Assembly: GCA_028281495.1 (NCBI GenBank) | Contig: JANQJU010000054.1 | Location: 1 to 56,411 of the forward strand | Direction of reading: 5' to 3' | DNA: 56,411 bases | Source of the DNA: SAR324 cluster bacterium | Lineage (GTDB): Bacteria > SAR324 > NAC60-12 | Part shown: one piece after another, positions 36,027 to 44,928 of the stretch | How positions within the stretch are numbered: position 1 is the stretch's first letter | How the letters are laid out: every line of letters starts with the position of its first letter | The notes under the pieces: generated by a model | Databases searched by the model: none | The model's input: only the letters and a program-made list of their open reading frames with translations | What the model was told of the DNA's origin: nothing | Position numbers and translations under genes: made by a program

Positions 36027-37838
36027 CTAAATCAGATTGTTCATGATGTAGCGTTTTCGGTCTTCCGTATTTTTGCCCATATAGAAATTCAACAGCTCTT
36101 TCACGCCATGCAAGTGTTCCAATTCTACTTCGATCAAGCGCATGTTGGGACCGATGAATTGTCCGAATTCTTTAGGAGAGATTTCACCCAACCCTTTGAA
36201 CCGGGTGATTTCCAAATGTTTGCCTTTTTTCAGTTTGGTGACGGCTCGGTCTTTTTCTTTTTCAGAGTAGCAATACTCGGTCGTTTTCTCATTGCGGACC
36301 CGAAACAGAGGCGTTTCCAAAATGAAGATGTGTCCGTTCAAAACCAATTCTTCAAAATAATGAAGGAAGAAGGTCAACAACAAATTTCGGATATGGAAGC
36401 CATCCACATCCGCATCGGTAGCAATGATGACCTTGTTGTAACGCAGTCCGTCGGAAGATTCTTCAATGCCTAAGGCCTTGGTGATGTTGTACAGTTCCTC
36501 ATTTTTATAGATCGCGTCTCGTTTGAGATTCCAACAGTTCAGGGGTTTTCCTTTCAGGCAAAAAATGGCTTGGGTCATGACGTCTCGACAGCTCACCAAG
36601 CTTCCACCAGCAGACTGTCCCTCGGTCAGGAACACCATACTTTCTTCGCTGCGAACGTCTTTGTCGCCTAAGTGGAGTTTGCAATCTTTCAGTTTGGGCA
36701 CCACCAGTGCCGTTTTTTTGGCACGTTCTCGTACGGCTTTTTTAACATTCATCAATTCTTTCCGAAGCCGTTCGTTTGACTGCACTTTCTTCTGGAGCTG
36801 TTCTGCAACTTTTTGATTTTTGTAAAGGAAATCGACCAGCGATTCTTTCACGGTGGATATGATCCAGCTTCGGATGTCTGTGTTGCCAAGCTTGTTTTTC
36901 GTTTGTGATTCAAACACAGGTTCTTTAATACGCACCGAAACGGCACCCACAATGCCATCTCGTACGTCCGGTCCTTGAAAGCTGGCTTTGAAAAATTCAT
37001 TCACAGCTTTCAAAACCCCTTCTCGGAAGGCACTCAAGTGGGTTCCTCCGTCCCCGGTATAATGGCCATTCACATAGCTGAAATAGTTTTCACCGTAGTT
37101 GTCGGTGTGGGTCAGGGAGTATTCGAGGTGTTCGCTTTTGAAATGAACGATATCGTAAATCCCGTCATCTTGAACCTCTTTGTTCAGTAGGTCCCACAAT
37201 CCCTTACGGGCACGGAATTTTTCCTTGTTGAGGTAGAGGGTGAGGTCGCTATTGAGGTAGGCGTAATTCCAAAGCAGTTTTTTGACGTAATCGAGTTGGT
37301 ATTCATGATTCACGAAAATTTCAGGGTCGGCTTCAAACTCAGCCAGTGTTCCATTGGGTTCACTCGAAGCGCTTTTCCGTGCAGAGGATTGCAGAACCCC
37401 TTGTTGGAAGTAGGCCTCCATGCGTTGCCCCTCACGATAGGAGCACACACGGAATGACTTCGACAAAGCGTTCACGGCTTTGGTGCCCACACCGTTCAAA
37501 CCAATGCTGAATTGGAACACCTCATCGTTGTATTTGGCCCCTGTATTGATAATGGAAACACAATCCACGACCTTGCCCAACGGGATACCTCTCCCGAAAT
37601 CCCGGACGCTGACCTTATTGTTTTCGATAGTGACTTTGACTTGCTTGCCATGTCCCATGATGTGCTCATCAATGGCATTATCCACCAATTCTTTAACAAG
37701 CACGTAAATGCCATCATGGGGATGCGAACCGTTGCCCAAGCGTCCGATATACATCCCCGGACGCAAGCGTATGTGTTCAAGTGAAGAGAGGGTGGTGATT
37801 TTACTTTCATCATAAACGGCTGCTGGTTTAGCACTCAT
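36027..37838 (-). CDS. parE: Type IIA DNA topoisomerase subunit B (topoisomerase IV-like)
   Basis: 603 residues from ATG 37838, 6-7 bases after AAAGGAG; an ATG 14 codons upstream is not supported. The GHKL ATPase domain shows ELVDNAIDEH (Glu50, Asn54), RDFGRGIPLG and GLNGVGTKAVNALS. The TOPRIM domain shows LTEGQSAGG and ATDADVDGFHIRNLLL. It supplies ATP-driven strand passage to ParC. It is transcribed divergently from an S24-type repressor gene; a palindrome lies between the two starts. Confidence 0.9.
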   Translation of the reverse strand: MSAKPAAVYDESKITTLSSLEHIRLRPGMYIGRLGNGSHPHDGIYVLVKELVDNAIDEHIMGHGKQVKVTIENNKVSVRDFGRGIPLGKVVDCVSIINTGAKYNDEVFQFSIGLNGVGTKAVNALSKSFRVCSYREGQRMEAYFQQGVLQSSARKSASSEPNGTLAEFEADPEIFVNHEYQLDYVKKLLWNYAYLNSDLTLYLNKEKFRARKGLWDLLNKEVQDDGIYDIVHFKSEHLEYSLTHTDNYGENYFSYVNGHYTGDGGTHLSAFREGVLKAVNEFFKASFQGPDVRDGIVGAVSVRIKEPVFESQTKNKLGNTDIRSWIISTVKESLVDFLYKNQKVAEQLQKKVQSNERLRKELMNVKKAVRERAKKTALVVPKLKDCKLHLGDKDVRSEESMVFLTEGQSAGGSLVSCRDVMTQAIFCLKGKPLNCWNLKRDAIYKNEELYNITKALGIEESSDGLRYNKVIIATDADVDGFHIRNLLLTFFLHYFEELVLNGHIFILETPLFRVRNEKTTEYCYSEKEKDRAVTKLKKGKHLEITRFKGLGEISPKEFGQFIGPNMRLIEVELEHLHGVKELLNFYMGKNTEDRKRYIMNNLI

Positions 37839-37888
37839 CCGTGATCTCCTTTCATGATGAGAATTACTTTTTTCTTGCATATTCTGTG

Positions 37889-37904
37889 AGTTTAACTTTA
37901 AACT
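37889..37904. promoter_or_regulatory. 16-bp palindrome between parE and the S24 repressor gene
   Basis: AGTTTAA (37889-37895) and TTAAACT (37898-37904) form a perfect inverted repeat around CT. It sits in the 121-base divergent gap, where a HTH repressor would be expected to bind and control its own gene and perhaps parE. Confidence 0.5.
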
Positions 37905-37959
37905 AAAGGTATTCGTTAAAAATTAAGATTCAAGATAAAATTTTTGGCAATGAGGAAAC

Positions 37960-38676
37960 ATGGAAAACGAATTCCCTAAACGGTTTGAGTTTATCATTGA
38001 AAACACAGAAGGGAGCAAGACAAAATTCGCTCGTGGAACCGGCAAAACACCGGCTCAAATCACGGATATCTGTAAAGGACGAGGAAAACCCACATTCGAC
38101 TATTTGTTAAGCCTGAACGTAAAATATGGAGTCAATGTCAATTGGCTGTTGAGTGGTGAAGGCACTCCCTTTTTAGACGGCTCGCAACAGGTGGTGATGT
38201 ACCCGGGCAATACGGAAACAGACAAGGAAGTCAGTTGGCATAAAATCTCGTTGAATGACTTTATCTTGGTTCCCAAATACGACGTCCATGCCAGTGCGGG
38301 ATATGGATCGGTGATTCAAAGTGAACAGGTGGTGGATTACTTGGCCTTCAAACGCGATTGGGTGAATCATGACCTGAGGACGGATCCTTCTGACTTGGCC
38401 TTGATCACCGTCGATGGCGACTCCATGGAACCCACGATTCGGCATGGGGATCTCATCCTGGTGGACCTGAGCCAAACCACTGTGAAAAAAGATTCTATCT
38501 ATGTTTTGCGCTTGGAAGATGTGTTAGTTGCAAAACGCTTGCAACGGATTTATGACGGCTCGTTGGTGATTCGAAGCGACAATCCCGCGTACAAAGAACA
38601 AATTGTTCCCAAAGAGGATTTGGAATCGCTTCAGATTATTGGGCGGGTCATTTGGTTTGGTCGGCAGATGCTCTAA
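37960..38676 (+). CDS. Self-cleaving S24 (LexA/CI-like) repressor
   Basis: 238 residues. Residues 5-70 are a phage-type HTH domain (KFARGTGKTPAQITDICKGRG, then INWLLSGEG-like NVNWLLSGEGTPF). Residues 105-235 are an S24 peptidase with nucleophile Ser155 (VDGDSMEPT), Lys192 (VLVAKRL) and the Ala113-Gly114 scissile bond in ASAGYG. It should repress until RecA filament triggers self-cleavage after DNA damage, as for CI and C2-type repressors. No prophage genes adjoin it; it is divergent from parE. Ribosome binding site GAGGAA. Confidence 0.9.
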   Translation: MENEFPKRFEFIIENTEGSKTKFARGTGKTPAQITDICKGRGKPTFDYLLSLNVKYGVNVNWLLSGEGTPFLDGSQQVVMYPGNTETDKEVSWHKISLNDFILVPKYDVHASAGYGSVIQSEQVVDYLAFKRDWVNHDLRTDPSDLALITVDGDSMEPTIRHGDLILVDLSQTTVKKDSIYVLRLEDVLVAKRLQRIYDGSLVIRSDNPAYKEQIVPKEDLESLQIIGRVIWFGRQML

Positions 38677-38691
38677 AGTCCCCTTTCCCAA

Positions 38692-38726
38692 GCAGTCACT
38701 CTGCGGAAGTTTCACAGGGTGACTGC
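38692..38726. terminator. Hairpin between convergent genes
   Basis: GCAGTCAC (38692-38699) pairs perfectly with GTGACTGC (38719-38726) across a 19-base loop, between the stop of the S24 repressor gene and that of the small membrane protein on the other strand. It may act as a terminator, but lacks a clear U-tract. Confidence 0.35.
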
Positions 38727-38745
38727 ATCGGGGCATGACGGAAAA

Positions 38746-38994
38746 TTAAAAAATCATTCCTCGCAAAATTTTGGCAAATTCATAAAAAAATAGAGCCACT
38801 AACACAATGACCATGATCCCCCCAATAAACAAATGGCCTTCTCCATGAATGGGATCAAAATACATAGTCACATTTGAAAAATCTTCACTCGATCCCACCT
38901 GTTCCGCTCTACCGCCTTTCCGTCTATTCCAAAAAATCATCGCAGCTACAATACCCATTGCAGACAGTAGCCACAACGCCATTTCTAAGCCCAT
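38746..38994 (-). CDS. Small membrane protein, unknown
   Basis: 82 residues with two hydrophobic segments (about 5-22 and 54-75) separated by a polar loop that starts NRRKGG. AGGAG lies 5 bases before the ATG. By the positive-inside rule the loop may be cytoplasmic. No family recognised. Confidence 0.7.
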   Translation of the reverse strand: MGLEMALWLLSAMGIVAAMIFWNRRKGGRAEQVGSSEDFSNVTMYFDPIHGEGHLFIGGIMVIVLVALFFYEFAKILRGMIF

Positions 38995-39278
38995 CGCAAC
39001 TCCTATTCTAACTGATCAATCAAGCGTTTAAAATTATTTTCCAACTCATCGGTCTATACTGGGGAAAGCGGCTAGTGTTGTATTTCCAAGTGAAGTTGCG
39101 AGAGGGAGGCTCTTGAGAGGAAAACCATCTTGAGAACAGGGAAACTCCAGCATCTCGCAATACAGGAAATTCGCCTAACTTCATCCCTGAAGACAATTCC
39201 AGCTTAGCTGACCTCGAAAGGAAATGGCAAGAGTTTGAGGGGAAATAATGCGTTTTTTATTGAAGGCACAGCACTTGG
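38995..39278. other. Intergenic region with a possible gene remnant
   Basis: A plus-strand frame without a start codon runs from about 39116 to the stop at 39246-39248 and ends in a protein-like sequence (EDNSSLADLERKWQEFEGK). It may be the 3' remnant of a lost gene. Nothing else was seen. Confidence 0.25.
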
Positions 39279-39500
39279 TCAAGCAACGCGACGGGCCTCA
39301 ACTTTACAGTGATTTTTGAAGGTTTGGGGATCGATCCCCAGGGCTTTGGAAGCACACGATGGGCAGATCCCGTGTGTTGTTTCAGTAGGAGCTAATTTTC
39401 CGCGAATCTGTAACACGCGAAGCGCTTTTTTTTGACTCATCCAACCTTTGGCCGTTTTTACGGAATGGCACCAAGCACAAATAGAAATTAGTTTTTTCAT
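39279..39500 (-). CDS. Small CxxC...CxxC protein, stand-alone zinc-ribbon-like domain
   Basis: 73 residues from ATG 39500, 5 bases after AGGAGG. Two Cys pairs (CAWC near residue 8-11 and CPSC near 47-50) with the motif HGICPSC are the pattern of the short domain often found at the end of PAS or response-regulator proteins (CSWCKRIRDDxGYW ... SHGICPEC). Here it stands alone. It probably binds zinc. The partner is unknown. Confidence 0.75.
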   Translation of the reverse strand: MKKLISICAWCHSVKTAKGWMSQKKALRVLQIRGKLAPTETTHGICPSCASKALGIDPQTFKNHCKVEARRVA

Positions 39501-39679
39501 GGTCACCTCCTGCGAGCAGATTGTTGTGGGTTTTGTTTCATTATCGGCAGAACGTGAAAAAACTTGAATGCTCTTTTTATTTTAGACTCCCATTCGGTAA
39601 GGCAGGTTCCTCAACTTGTAAAGAAATTCATCTTGTTCCTACACCAAATCCTGTCAAATTAAACCGCTTCGATTTTTCA

Positions 39680-39742
39680 GCAGTGATGCCCAATTGCTTG
39701 GCAGTGATGTCCGATTGCATGGCAGTGATGCCCAGTTACCTC
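39680..39742 (+). repeat. Three 21-bp tandem repeats upstream of the cysteine desulfurase gene
   Basis: Units start at 39680, 39701 and 39722, each beginning GCAGTGATG followed by a variable part. Because 21 is a multiple of three, a plus-strand frame across them reads AVMPNCL, AVMSDCM, AVMPSYL. The array ends 25 bases before the desulfurase start. Confidence 0.8.
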
Positions 39743-39767
39743 AAGTACTCACGTGTATACATCTCTC

Positions 39768-40934
39768 ATGAACGAACCCCCCCCTGTTTATTTGGATTAT
39801 AATGCCACTGCCGTTCCCATGCCCGGTTTATCGCAAGTGATGAATGAGGTAGCTGAGACGCAGTTTGGCAACCCATCGAGCTTGCATCACGCAGGACGAA
39901 TGGCTCGCGATCTCTTGGAAAATGCTCGACGCCGACTTGCTGAACTGCTTGGTGTGGCTTATCAGGATCTCACCTTCACGAGTGGCGGCAGCGAAACCAA
40001 TAATGCGGTGCTGCGTCAATTTTTAATGACTACGCAATCGTGTCATGTGATCACTTCTCAAATTGAGCATCCTTCCATTCTGGAAACCTGTCGGGTGCTA
40101 GAACAAATGCCCCATCTTTCGGTCACGTATCTCGACGTGAACCAGGATGGGATTGTAGAACCGGATGTACTGCATCAAGCTATCCGGGAAAACACCCAAT
40201 TGATTTCCATCATGACGGCCAATAACGAGACCGGAGCCATTCAACCGATCCGGGAACTGGCTCAGGTCGCTCACGACAACAATATCCAGTTCCATACCGA
40301 TAGCGTGCAAGCAGTCGGGAAAATCCCCGTCGATTGGGTCGGATGGGGAGTGACGTATGCCACGGCAACGGCTCATAAAATTGGAGGGCCACGCGGGATT
40401 GGCCTGTTGTATACCCGTCCCGAATTGAAATTCGAAGCCTTGGTCACGGGGGGGAAACAAGAACGAGTCCGACGGGCTGGAACTGAAAGTGTCATGCTCG
40501 CCCACGGTTATGCTGCGGCTTTAGCTTGGGCATTACACCAACAGGAAACAGTGAGTCAGCGCTTGGAAGGTTTCAAGCAACACATCCGTCGTACTCTGGA
40601 AACGGAGGAAGGCTTTTTTGTCAACAGCGCTTTGGTGCCATGTCTTCCCAATACCATCAACTTTGGGTTTGCCAATTTGAGTGCGGAAAGCATTCTGATT
40701 TCTTTAGATTTGGAAGGCATTGCTATCTCGACAGGCTCGGCGTGCTCGTCGGGAGCGATTGAGGCGAGCCATGTTTTGATGGCAATGGGACTGACTAAAA
40801 AACAAGCCAAGTCCTGCTTACGCATCAGCATGGGGTGGAACACCACTCAAACCGATGTTGATCGCCTGCTGGACCGCATTCGCTTTCACGTAAAACGCCT
40901 GTATGAGAAAAAGCGACATCATGTCGAATCTTAG
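39768..40934 (+). CDS. Cysteine desulfurase (NifS/IscS family)
   Basis: 388 residues from ATG 39768; a GTG five codons upstream is an alternative, and neither has a clear ribosome binding site. The N-terminus VYLDYNATAVP, the PLP lysine Lys204 in ATAHKIGGPRG and the active Cys326 in STGSACSSGA are all present. The enzyme removes sulfur from cysteine for iron-sulfur clusters or thiolation. The loop around Cys326 resembles the NifS/IscS group rather than SufS. No iscU, iscR or mnmA is adjacent. Confidence 0.93.
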   Translation: MNEPPPVYLDYNATAVPMPGLSQVMNEVAETQFGNPSSLHHAGRMARDLLENARRRLAELLGVAYQDLTFTSGGSETNNAVLRQFLMTTQSCHVITSQIEHPSILETCRVLEQMPHLSVTYLDVNQDGIVEPDVLHQAIRENTQLISIMTANNETGAIQPIRELAQVAHDNNIQFHTDSVQAVGKIPVDWVGWGVTYATATAHKIGGPRGIGLLYTRPELKFEALVTGGKQERVRRAGTESVMLAHGYAAALAWALHQQETVSQRLEGFKQHIRRTLETEEGFFVNSALVPCLPNTINFGFANLSAESILISLDLEGIAISTGSACSSGAIEASHVLMAMGLTKKQAKSCLRISMGWNTTQTDVDRLLDRIRFHVKRLYEKKRHHVES

Positions 40935-40968
40935 AATCCTGGACCCCACAATATAGAGGTGAAACGCT

Positions 40969-43740
40969 ATGGAGATCATTCAGTTTTCCAAACCGAGTGA
41001 ATGGCAGCAGAGCTTCCGCTGTCACGATGTGAAATGTCTCATTGTATGCCGAGGACCGATTCGCAAAGAAGCTATGGAGGTCTTTGACGCTTTGGGGGCA
41101 AAGCCTTCTGGGATTTTGCTCTCGGACAAAGACAGTATTGCTTACCCGCAAACTGTGGCTCCGGAGATGCGTCTGATTCAAGACCGGCAAGCGCAGGTGC
41201 ATCATGTGTCTGATTATACGGGAGCAAGTAAAGAGGAGCGATCTGAGCGCATTCAGCAGATCATTCAGATCTGTCATGACTTCCAATACACTCATGTGTT
41301 TGCTGGGTATGGCTTCATGGCTGAAGACGCTGAATTCATCGCCTCTATCGAACAAGCTGGGTTGCGGTTTGTAGGGCTCGATTCCCAGATCGTGCAACAA
41401 ACTGGGGCTAAAGATGAAGCAAAGCTGTTGGCGCGTTCGTTGGGAATTTCTGTCACACCGGGGGTGGACAATATCACCGCACTCACCCTGCTTGCCAAAG
41501 CGGGAAAACACCCAGAAACATATCTTCGCAAACTGATTCGGGAACACGATCTGGGAAAAATTCCCAATTTCCAAGATGTGCCTTTAGACCAGCAAGCCGA
41601 GCAGGTTTTGCAAATGGCGTATCAGAAGCATTTGGATCTGTTCAGTTTGGAAGAACTCCAAGCCGAGACCGAACGTCAAGCCGCCTTACTTTGGGAAAAA
41701 CACCCCGGCAAACGGATTCGTCTCAAGCACATTGGTGGTGGTGGCGGGAAAGGCCAACGGGTGATTCAGTCTCCAGAGCAAGTTCGAGATGCCGTGATGG
41801 AAGTGCTGTTGGAATCCAAGGCCACTGCTGTGGGGGACAACAAGAATTTTCTAATGGAATTGAATATCGAAAATACCCGCCACAACGAGATCCAACTGTT
41901 GGGCAATGGGGAATGGTGTTTGGCTTTGGGCGGGCGTGATTGTTCTTTGCAAATGCATGATCAGAAGCTTACGGAAATTTCTTTAACCCATGAGTTGCTC
42001 GAAGCATCGATTGCGGCTTACGATGCCCAAGACAAACCCCATCTAGCCCAAGTGATTGCTGAAGACCTCAAAGTGCTCGATGCCATGTGCTCAGAAGCAG
42101 AGCGTTTTGGTGAGGCGGTGGGCTTGGACTCCACGGCGACCTTCGAGTGTATTGTCGAAGACACGTCCCATTATTTCATGGAAGTGAACACGCGCATCCA
42201 AGTGGAGCACCGGGTTACGGAAATGGCTTATGCTTTAAAATTCACCCACCCCGAAGATCCTGAAGATTTTTTCATTCTTGATTCTTTGGTAGGAGCGATG
42301 CTGCTTGTGGCTTGTCACGGAAAACGCCTGCCTCGCCCGGAACGTCTGTCTCGGTATGGTTCGGGAACCGAAGTGCGGGTGAATGCTACCGATGCCGCGT
42401 TGAAACCTGCTCCTGGAGGCATTGTATTGTTCTGGTCGCCTCCCCTCAAGCATGAGATCCGAGATGATCAAGGCATTGGTATTCGGAATCCCGATACGGG
42501 TATTTTTATGCCGTATCGACTGTCGGATGCTTATGATTCCAATGTCGCCCTGATCGTCACACACGGCAGCAATCGCCAAACCAACTTGGAAGCCTTGGCC
42601 GAGATTTTACGACAAATGGAAGTTCGTGGAGACAACGTTCACCTCAACCTCGACTTCCATTACGGCTTGTTGCATTGGTTGCTCAGCAATGACGCGATGG
42701 TCAAACCCAACACTCGTTTTGTTCAGTCATACCTCGCTATGGTGGGGCACTTGGGAGAGCTGGCGGAGTCGGCCAATCCTGATATCGCCTGGGAATTGCT
42801 GGGGCAACGCGTGAAAAAAGCTCATGGGAAGGCCGCTAAAGCCATGTTGGATTGTAAACACACGCTGTTGCTGCGGCCTTTGAAAAAGCTACTCGGCAAT
42901 CCGCACCTGCTCGCCGGTTGGCTGGCTTCGCGTTCCCCTCGTCGGGGTATGATGCATGAAGGCCAATTCCAGTGGCTCCAAAATCCCTTAGAGGTCCTGA
43001 ATGATTTGTACCATTACCTCCGCCTGGAAGATCGACCGAATGCCGCTCCTGTAGAAAAAATATGGGAGGATGATCTCGACTTATTAACCACCGGACTCAA
43101 TTTCTATCGTGACCTCCGGACCCGCTTAAAACAACCCGACCTCGCTTGGAATGACCTCGAAACCTTGATTGTTCAGTCTGAGCCGCCTCATGATGGGATC
43201 GAGGACGATTTATGGTCTGAAGTGCAAGCCACTCACCGCGGTTTTCAGTTGGGCATGGAATTGCTCACCTTGCCGGTGGCCATTGCGCGAGAAGCCCGGT
43301 ATTACGAGTTTCGCTCCAATGACCAGTTGACGGTGGATATTCCAGAAACCTTCCAAGATCCAGAAAATATCCGTCGTTGGACGACGGCCCTAGCACCCCC
43401 TCCCAAGGCAAGTGGTAATCAAATTTTGAGTCCGACTGGCGGTACCTTCTTCTCTAAAGAGACACCCGAATCTGAACCTTACATCGCCGAAGGTCAGCAT
43501 TTTGAGGAAGGGGATATCTTGGGCATTTTAGAAGTGATGAAAATGTTCAATCCCATCTATGCGGAATTTTCGGGAACGGTTAAAACAGTAGTGGTCGATG
43601 GAAGTCGGGGAATCGTGGTATCCCGCGGCCAACTTCTATTTGAGGTGATTCCAGATGTTCCGCCGGAACATGAAACCGAAGCAGACCGACATGCTCGGCA
43701 CCAAGCACACACACGGCAGTTATTGCAATGGGAATCTTGA
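40969..43740 (+). CDS. Biotin carboxylase fused to a biotin carrier domain
   Basis: 923 residues. An N-terminal biotin-carboxylase/ATP-grasp domain (about 15-500) with IGGGGGKGQRVI and FMEVNTRIQVEHRVTEM carboxylates biotin using ATP and bicarbonate. Between about 510 and 820 is a helical region without a recognised carboxyltransferase. The C-terminal carrier domain has the biotinylated Lys858 in EVMKM (usually AMKM). It should be the alpha-type subunit of an acyl-CoA carboxylase and needs a separate carboxyltransferase, which is not nearby. Within the ATP-grasp region there is an extra segment around 180-240 relative to compact AccC. Ribosome binding site AGAGGTG. Confidence 0.85.
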   Translation: MEIIQFSKPSEWQQSFRCHDVKCLIVCRGPIRKEAMEVFDALGAKPSGILLSDKDSIAYPQTVAPEMRLIQDRQAQVHHVSDYTGASKEERSERIQQIIQICHDFQYTHVFAGYGFMAEDAEFIASIEQAGLRFVGLDSQIVQQTGAKDEAKLLARSLGISVTPGVDNITALTLLAKAGKHPETYLRKLIREHDLGKIPNFQDVPLDQQAEQVLQMAYQKHLDLFSLEELQAETERQAALLWEKHPGKRIRLKHIGGGGGKGQRVIQSPEQVRDAVMEVLLESKATAVGDNKNFLMELNIENTRHNEIQLLGNGEWCLALGGRDCSLQMHDQKLTEISLTHELLEASIAAYDAQDKPHLAQVIAEDLKVLDAMCSEAERFGEAVGLDSTATFECIVEDTSHYFMEVNTRIQVEHRVTEMAYALKFTHPEDPEDFFILDSLVGAMLLVACHGKRLPRPERLSRYGSGTEVRVNATDAALKPAPGGIVLFWSPPLKHEIRDDQGIGIRNPDTGIFMPYRLSDAYDSNVALIVTHGSNRQTNLEALAEILRQMEVRGDNVHLNLDFHYGLLHWLLSNDAMVKPNTRFVQSYLAMVGHLGELAESANPDIAWELLGQRVKKAHGKAAKAMLDCKHTLLLRPLKKLLGNPHLLAGWLASRSPRRGMMHEGQFQWLQNPLEVLNDLYHYLRLEDRPNAAPVEKIWEDDLDLLTTGLNFYRDLRTRLKQPDLAWNDLETLIVQSEPPHDGIEDDLWSEVQATHRGFQLGMELLTLPVAIAREARYYEFRSNDQLTVDIPETFQDPENIRRWTTALAPPPKASGNQILSPTGGTFFSKETPESEPYIAEGQHFEEGDILGILEVMKMFNPIYAEFSGTVKTVVVDGSRGIVVSRGQLLFEVIPDVPPEHETEADRHARHQAHTRQLLQWES

Positions 43741-43813
43741 TCCCCGCTTCAGGAGGCGGTATGAGGGCATTGGAGGAGGTTGACTTATTTTCAACCACAA
43801 TCGAGATCATGTT

Positions 43814-44572
43814 ATGAAAACTTTTTTGAAATACACCATTCAATCCGCAGGTGATTTGGCAATGGAATGGTTTCAACGTGAAGGGATTTTGTCGTCTCAG
43901 CAGAAAAGTTCTGTGAAAGATATCGTCACAGAAGCCGATGTTGCTGTGGAACAATTCATTCGAGACCAATTGCACCGAAATTTTCCAGATTTTGGGTTTT
44001 TGGGAGAGGAAAGCGGTATCCAGTCAGGGACCGATGGGCGCTGGATTGTCGATCCCATCGATGGCACCTTGTCCTTTGCCAGGGGCCATGACTATTGGAG
44101 TGTCAGCATCGCAGTGGAAATTGCGGGTCAGATACAAATGGGAGCCGTGTATGCTCCGGCACGTCGGGCTTTGTTTTTTGCAGAGAAAGGGCAGGGAGCG
44201 ACTTGCAACGACAAGCCGATTCAGGTCACGTCAGTCGACGCCTTAAATCAATCCGTACTGGCGACCGGGTTTGCTTGTTTGCGGGCGAATTTGGAAGACA
44301 ACAATCTACCACGCTTCAATCGGCTTGCTGCGGAAGTGTTGGGCTTGCGTATCCGAGGGTCAGCCGCTTTGGATCTCTGTTCGGTCGCGGAAGGACAATT
44401 GGATGGATTTTGGGAACAAACTCTCAACCTCTACGACGTGGCAGCGGGTGCCCTCATCGCCTCAGAAGCCGGAGCACAAATCACCGACTTTCAAGGCAAG
44501 CCTGAACTCAACCCCGATCAAGTTTTAGTCAGCAACGGATTTTTACATCCTGCTTTATTGGAGATGATGTGA
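43814..44572 (+). CDS. Inositol monophosphatase family phosphatase
   Basis: 252 residues. Metal ligands are visible as Glu65/Glu66 (LGEES), Asp80 and Asp83 in WIVDPIDGT, and Asp208 in LNLYDVAAG. Members hydrolyse inositol-1-phosphate, histidinol phosphate or 3'-phosphoadenosine phosphate; the substrate is not decidable here. The end overlaps the start of the HipS-like gene, so the three genes may be co-expressed. Confidence 0.9.
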   Translation: MKTFLKYTIQSAGDLAMEWFQREGILSSQQKSSVKDIVTEADVAVEQFIRDQLHRNFPDFGFLGEESGIQSGTDGRWIVDPIDGTLSFARGHDYWSVSIAVEIAGQIQMGAVYAPARRALFFAEKGQGATCNDKPIQVTSVDALNQSVLATGFACLRANLEDNNLPRFNRLAAEVLGLRIRGSAALDLCSVAEGQLDGFWEQTLNLYDVAAGALIASEAGAQITDFQGKPELNPDQVLVSNGFLHPALLEMM

Positions 44573-44925
44573 CCATGAACGGACAACAACTGAAAAAACA
44601 ATCTGCAGATGTGTATGAAAACAATCGCTTGGCAGGTGTGCTCTCTCGGACAAAAGAGGGGTACATGTTCACCTATGAAGAGAACTATTTTCATGATTCT
44701 CAAGCTCCTGCGATCAGTTTGACTCTTCCCAAGACCAAACAGGTCTATCTTTCTGAATTCCTGTTCCCGTTTTTTTCTGGTTTGTTGGCGGAAGGTCCCC
44801 AGAAAACGGTACAATGTGAACTTCTCAATATTGACGATACCGACGATTTCACTCGGCTGATCCAAACAGCCCATGAAACGGTTGGAACGGTAACGATTCG
44901 CAAACACTCTTCATCAATGGAATGA
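44569..44925 (+). CDS. HipA N-terminal domain protein (HipS-like)
   Basis: 118 residues from GTG 44569 (overlapping the upstream TGA); ATG 44575 is an alternative. The sequence ADVYENNRLAGVLSRTKEGYMFTYEENY and ISLTLPKT ... FPFFSGLLAEG is the stand-alone N-subdomain of HipA kinases. In the HipBST system HipS is the antitoxin of the HipT kinase. It lies 3 bases before the kinase gene. No HTH HipB gene precedes it. Confidence 0.85.
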   Translation: MTMNGQQLKKQSADVYENNRLAGVLSRTKEGYMFTYEENYFHDSQAPAISLTLPKTKQVYLSEFLFPFFSGLLAEGPQKTVQCELLNIDDTDDFTRLIQTAHETVGTVTIRKHSSSME

Positions 44926-44928
44926 GCC

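Noticed and set aside
37960..38676. Prophage around the S24 repressor
   Set aside because: No integrase, structural or replication phage genes flank it; neighbours are parE and small genes.
39248..39319. 23-codon frame MRFLLKAQHLVKQRD with a GAGGGG site
   Set aside because: Overlaps the 3' end of the CxxC gene on the other strand and is too short to support.
39521..39802. 93-codon frame across the 21-bp repeats as a gene
   Set aside because: Overlaps the desulfurase start, and apart from the repeats has no features; kept only as a repeat feature and finding.
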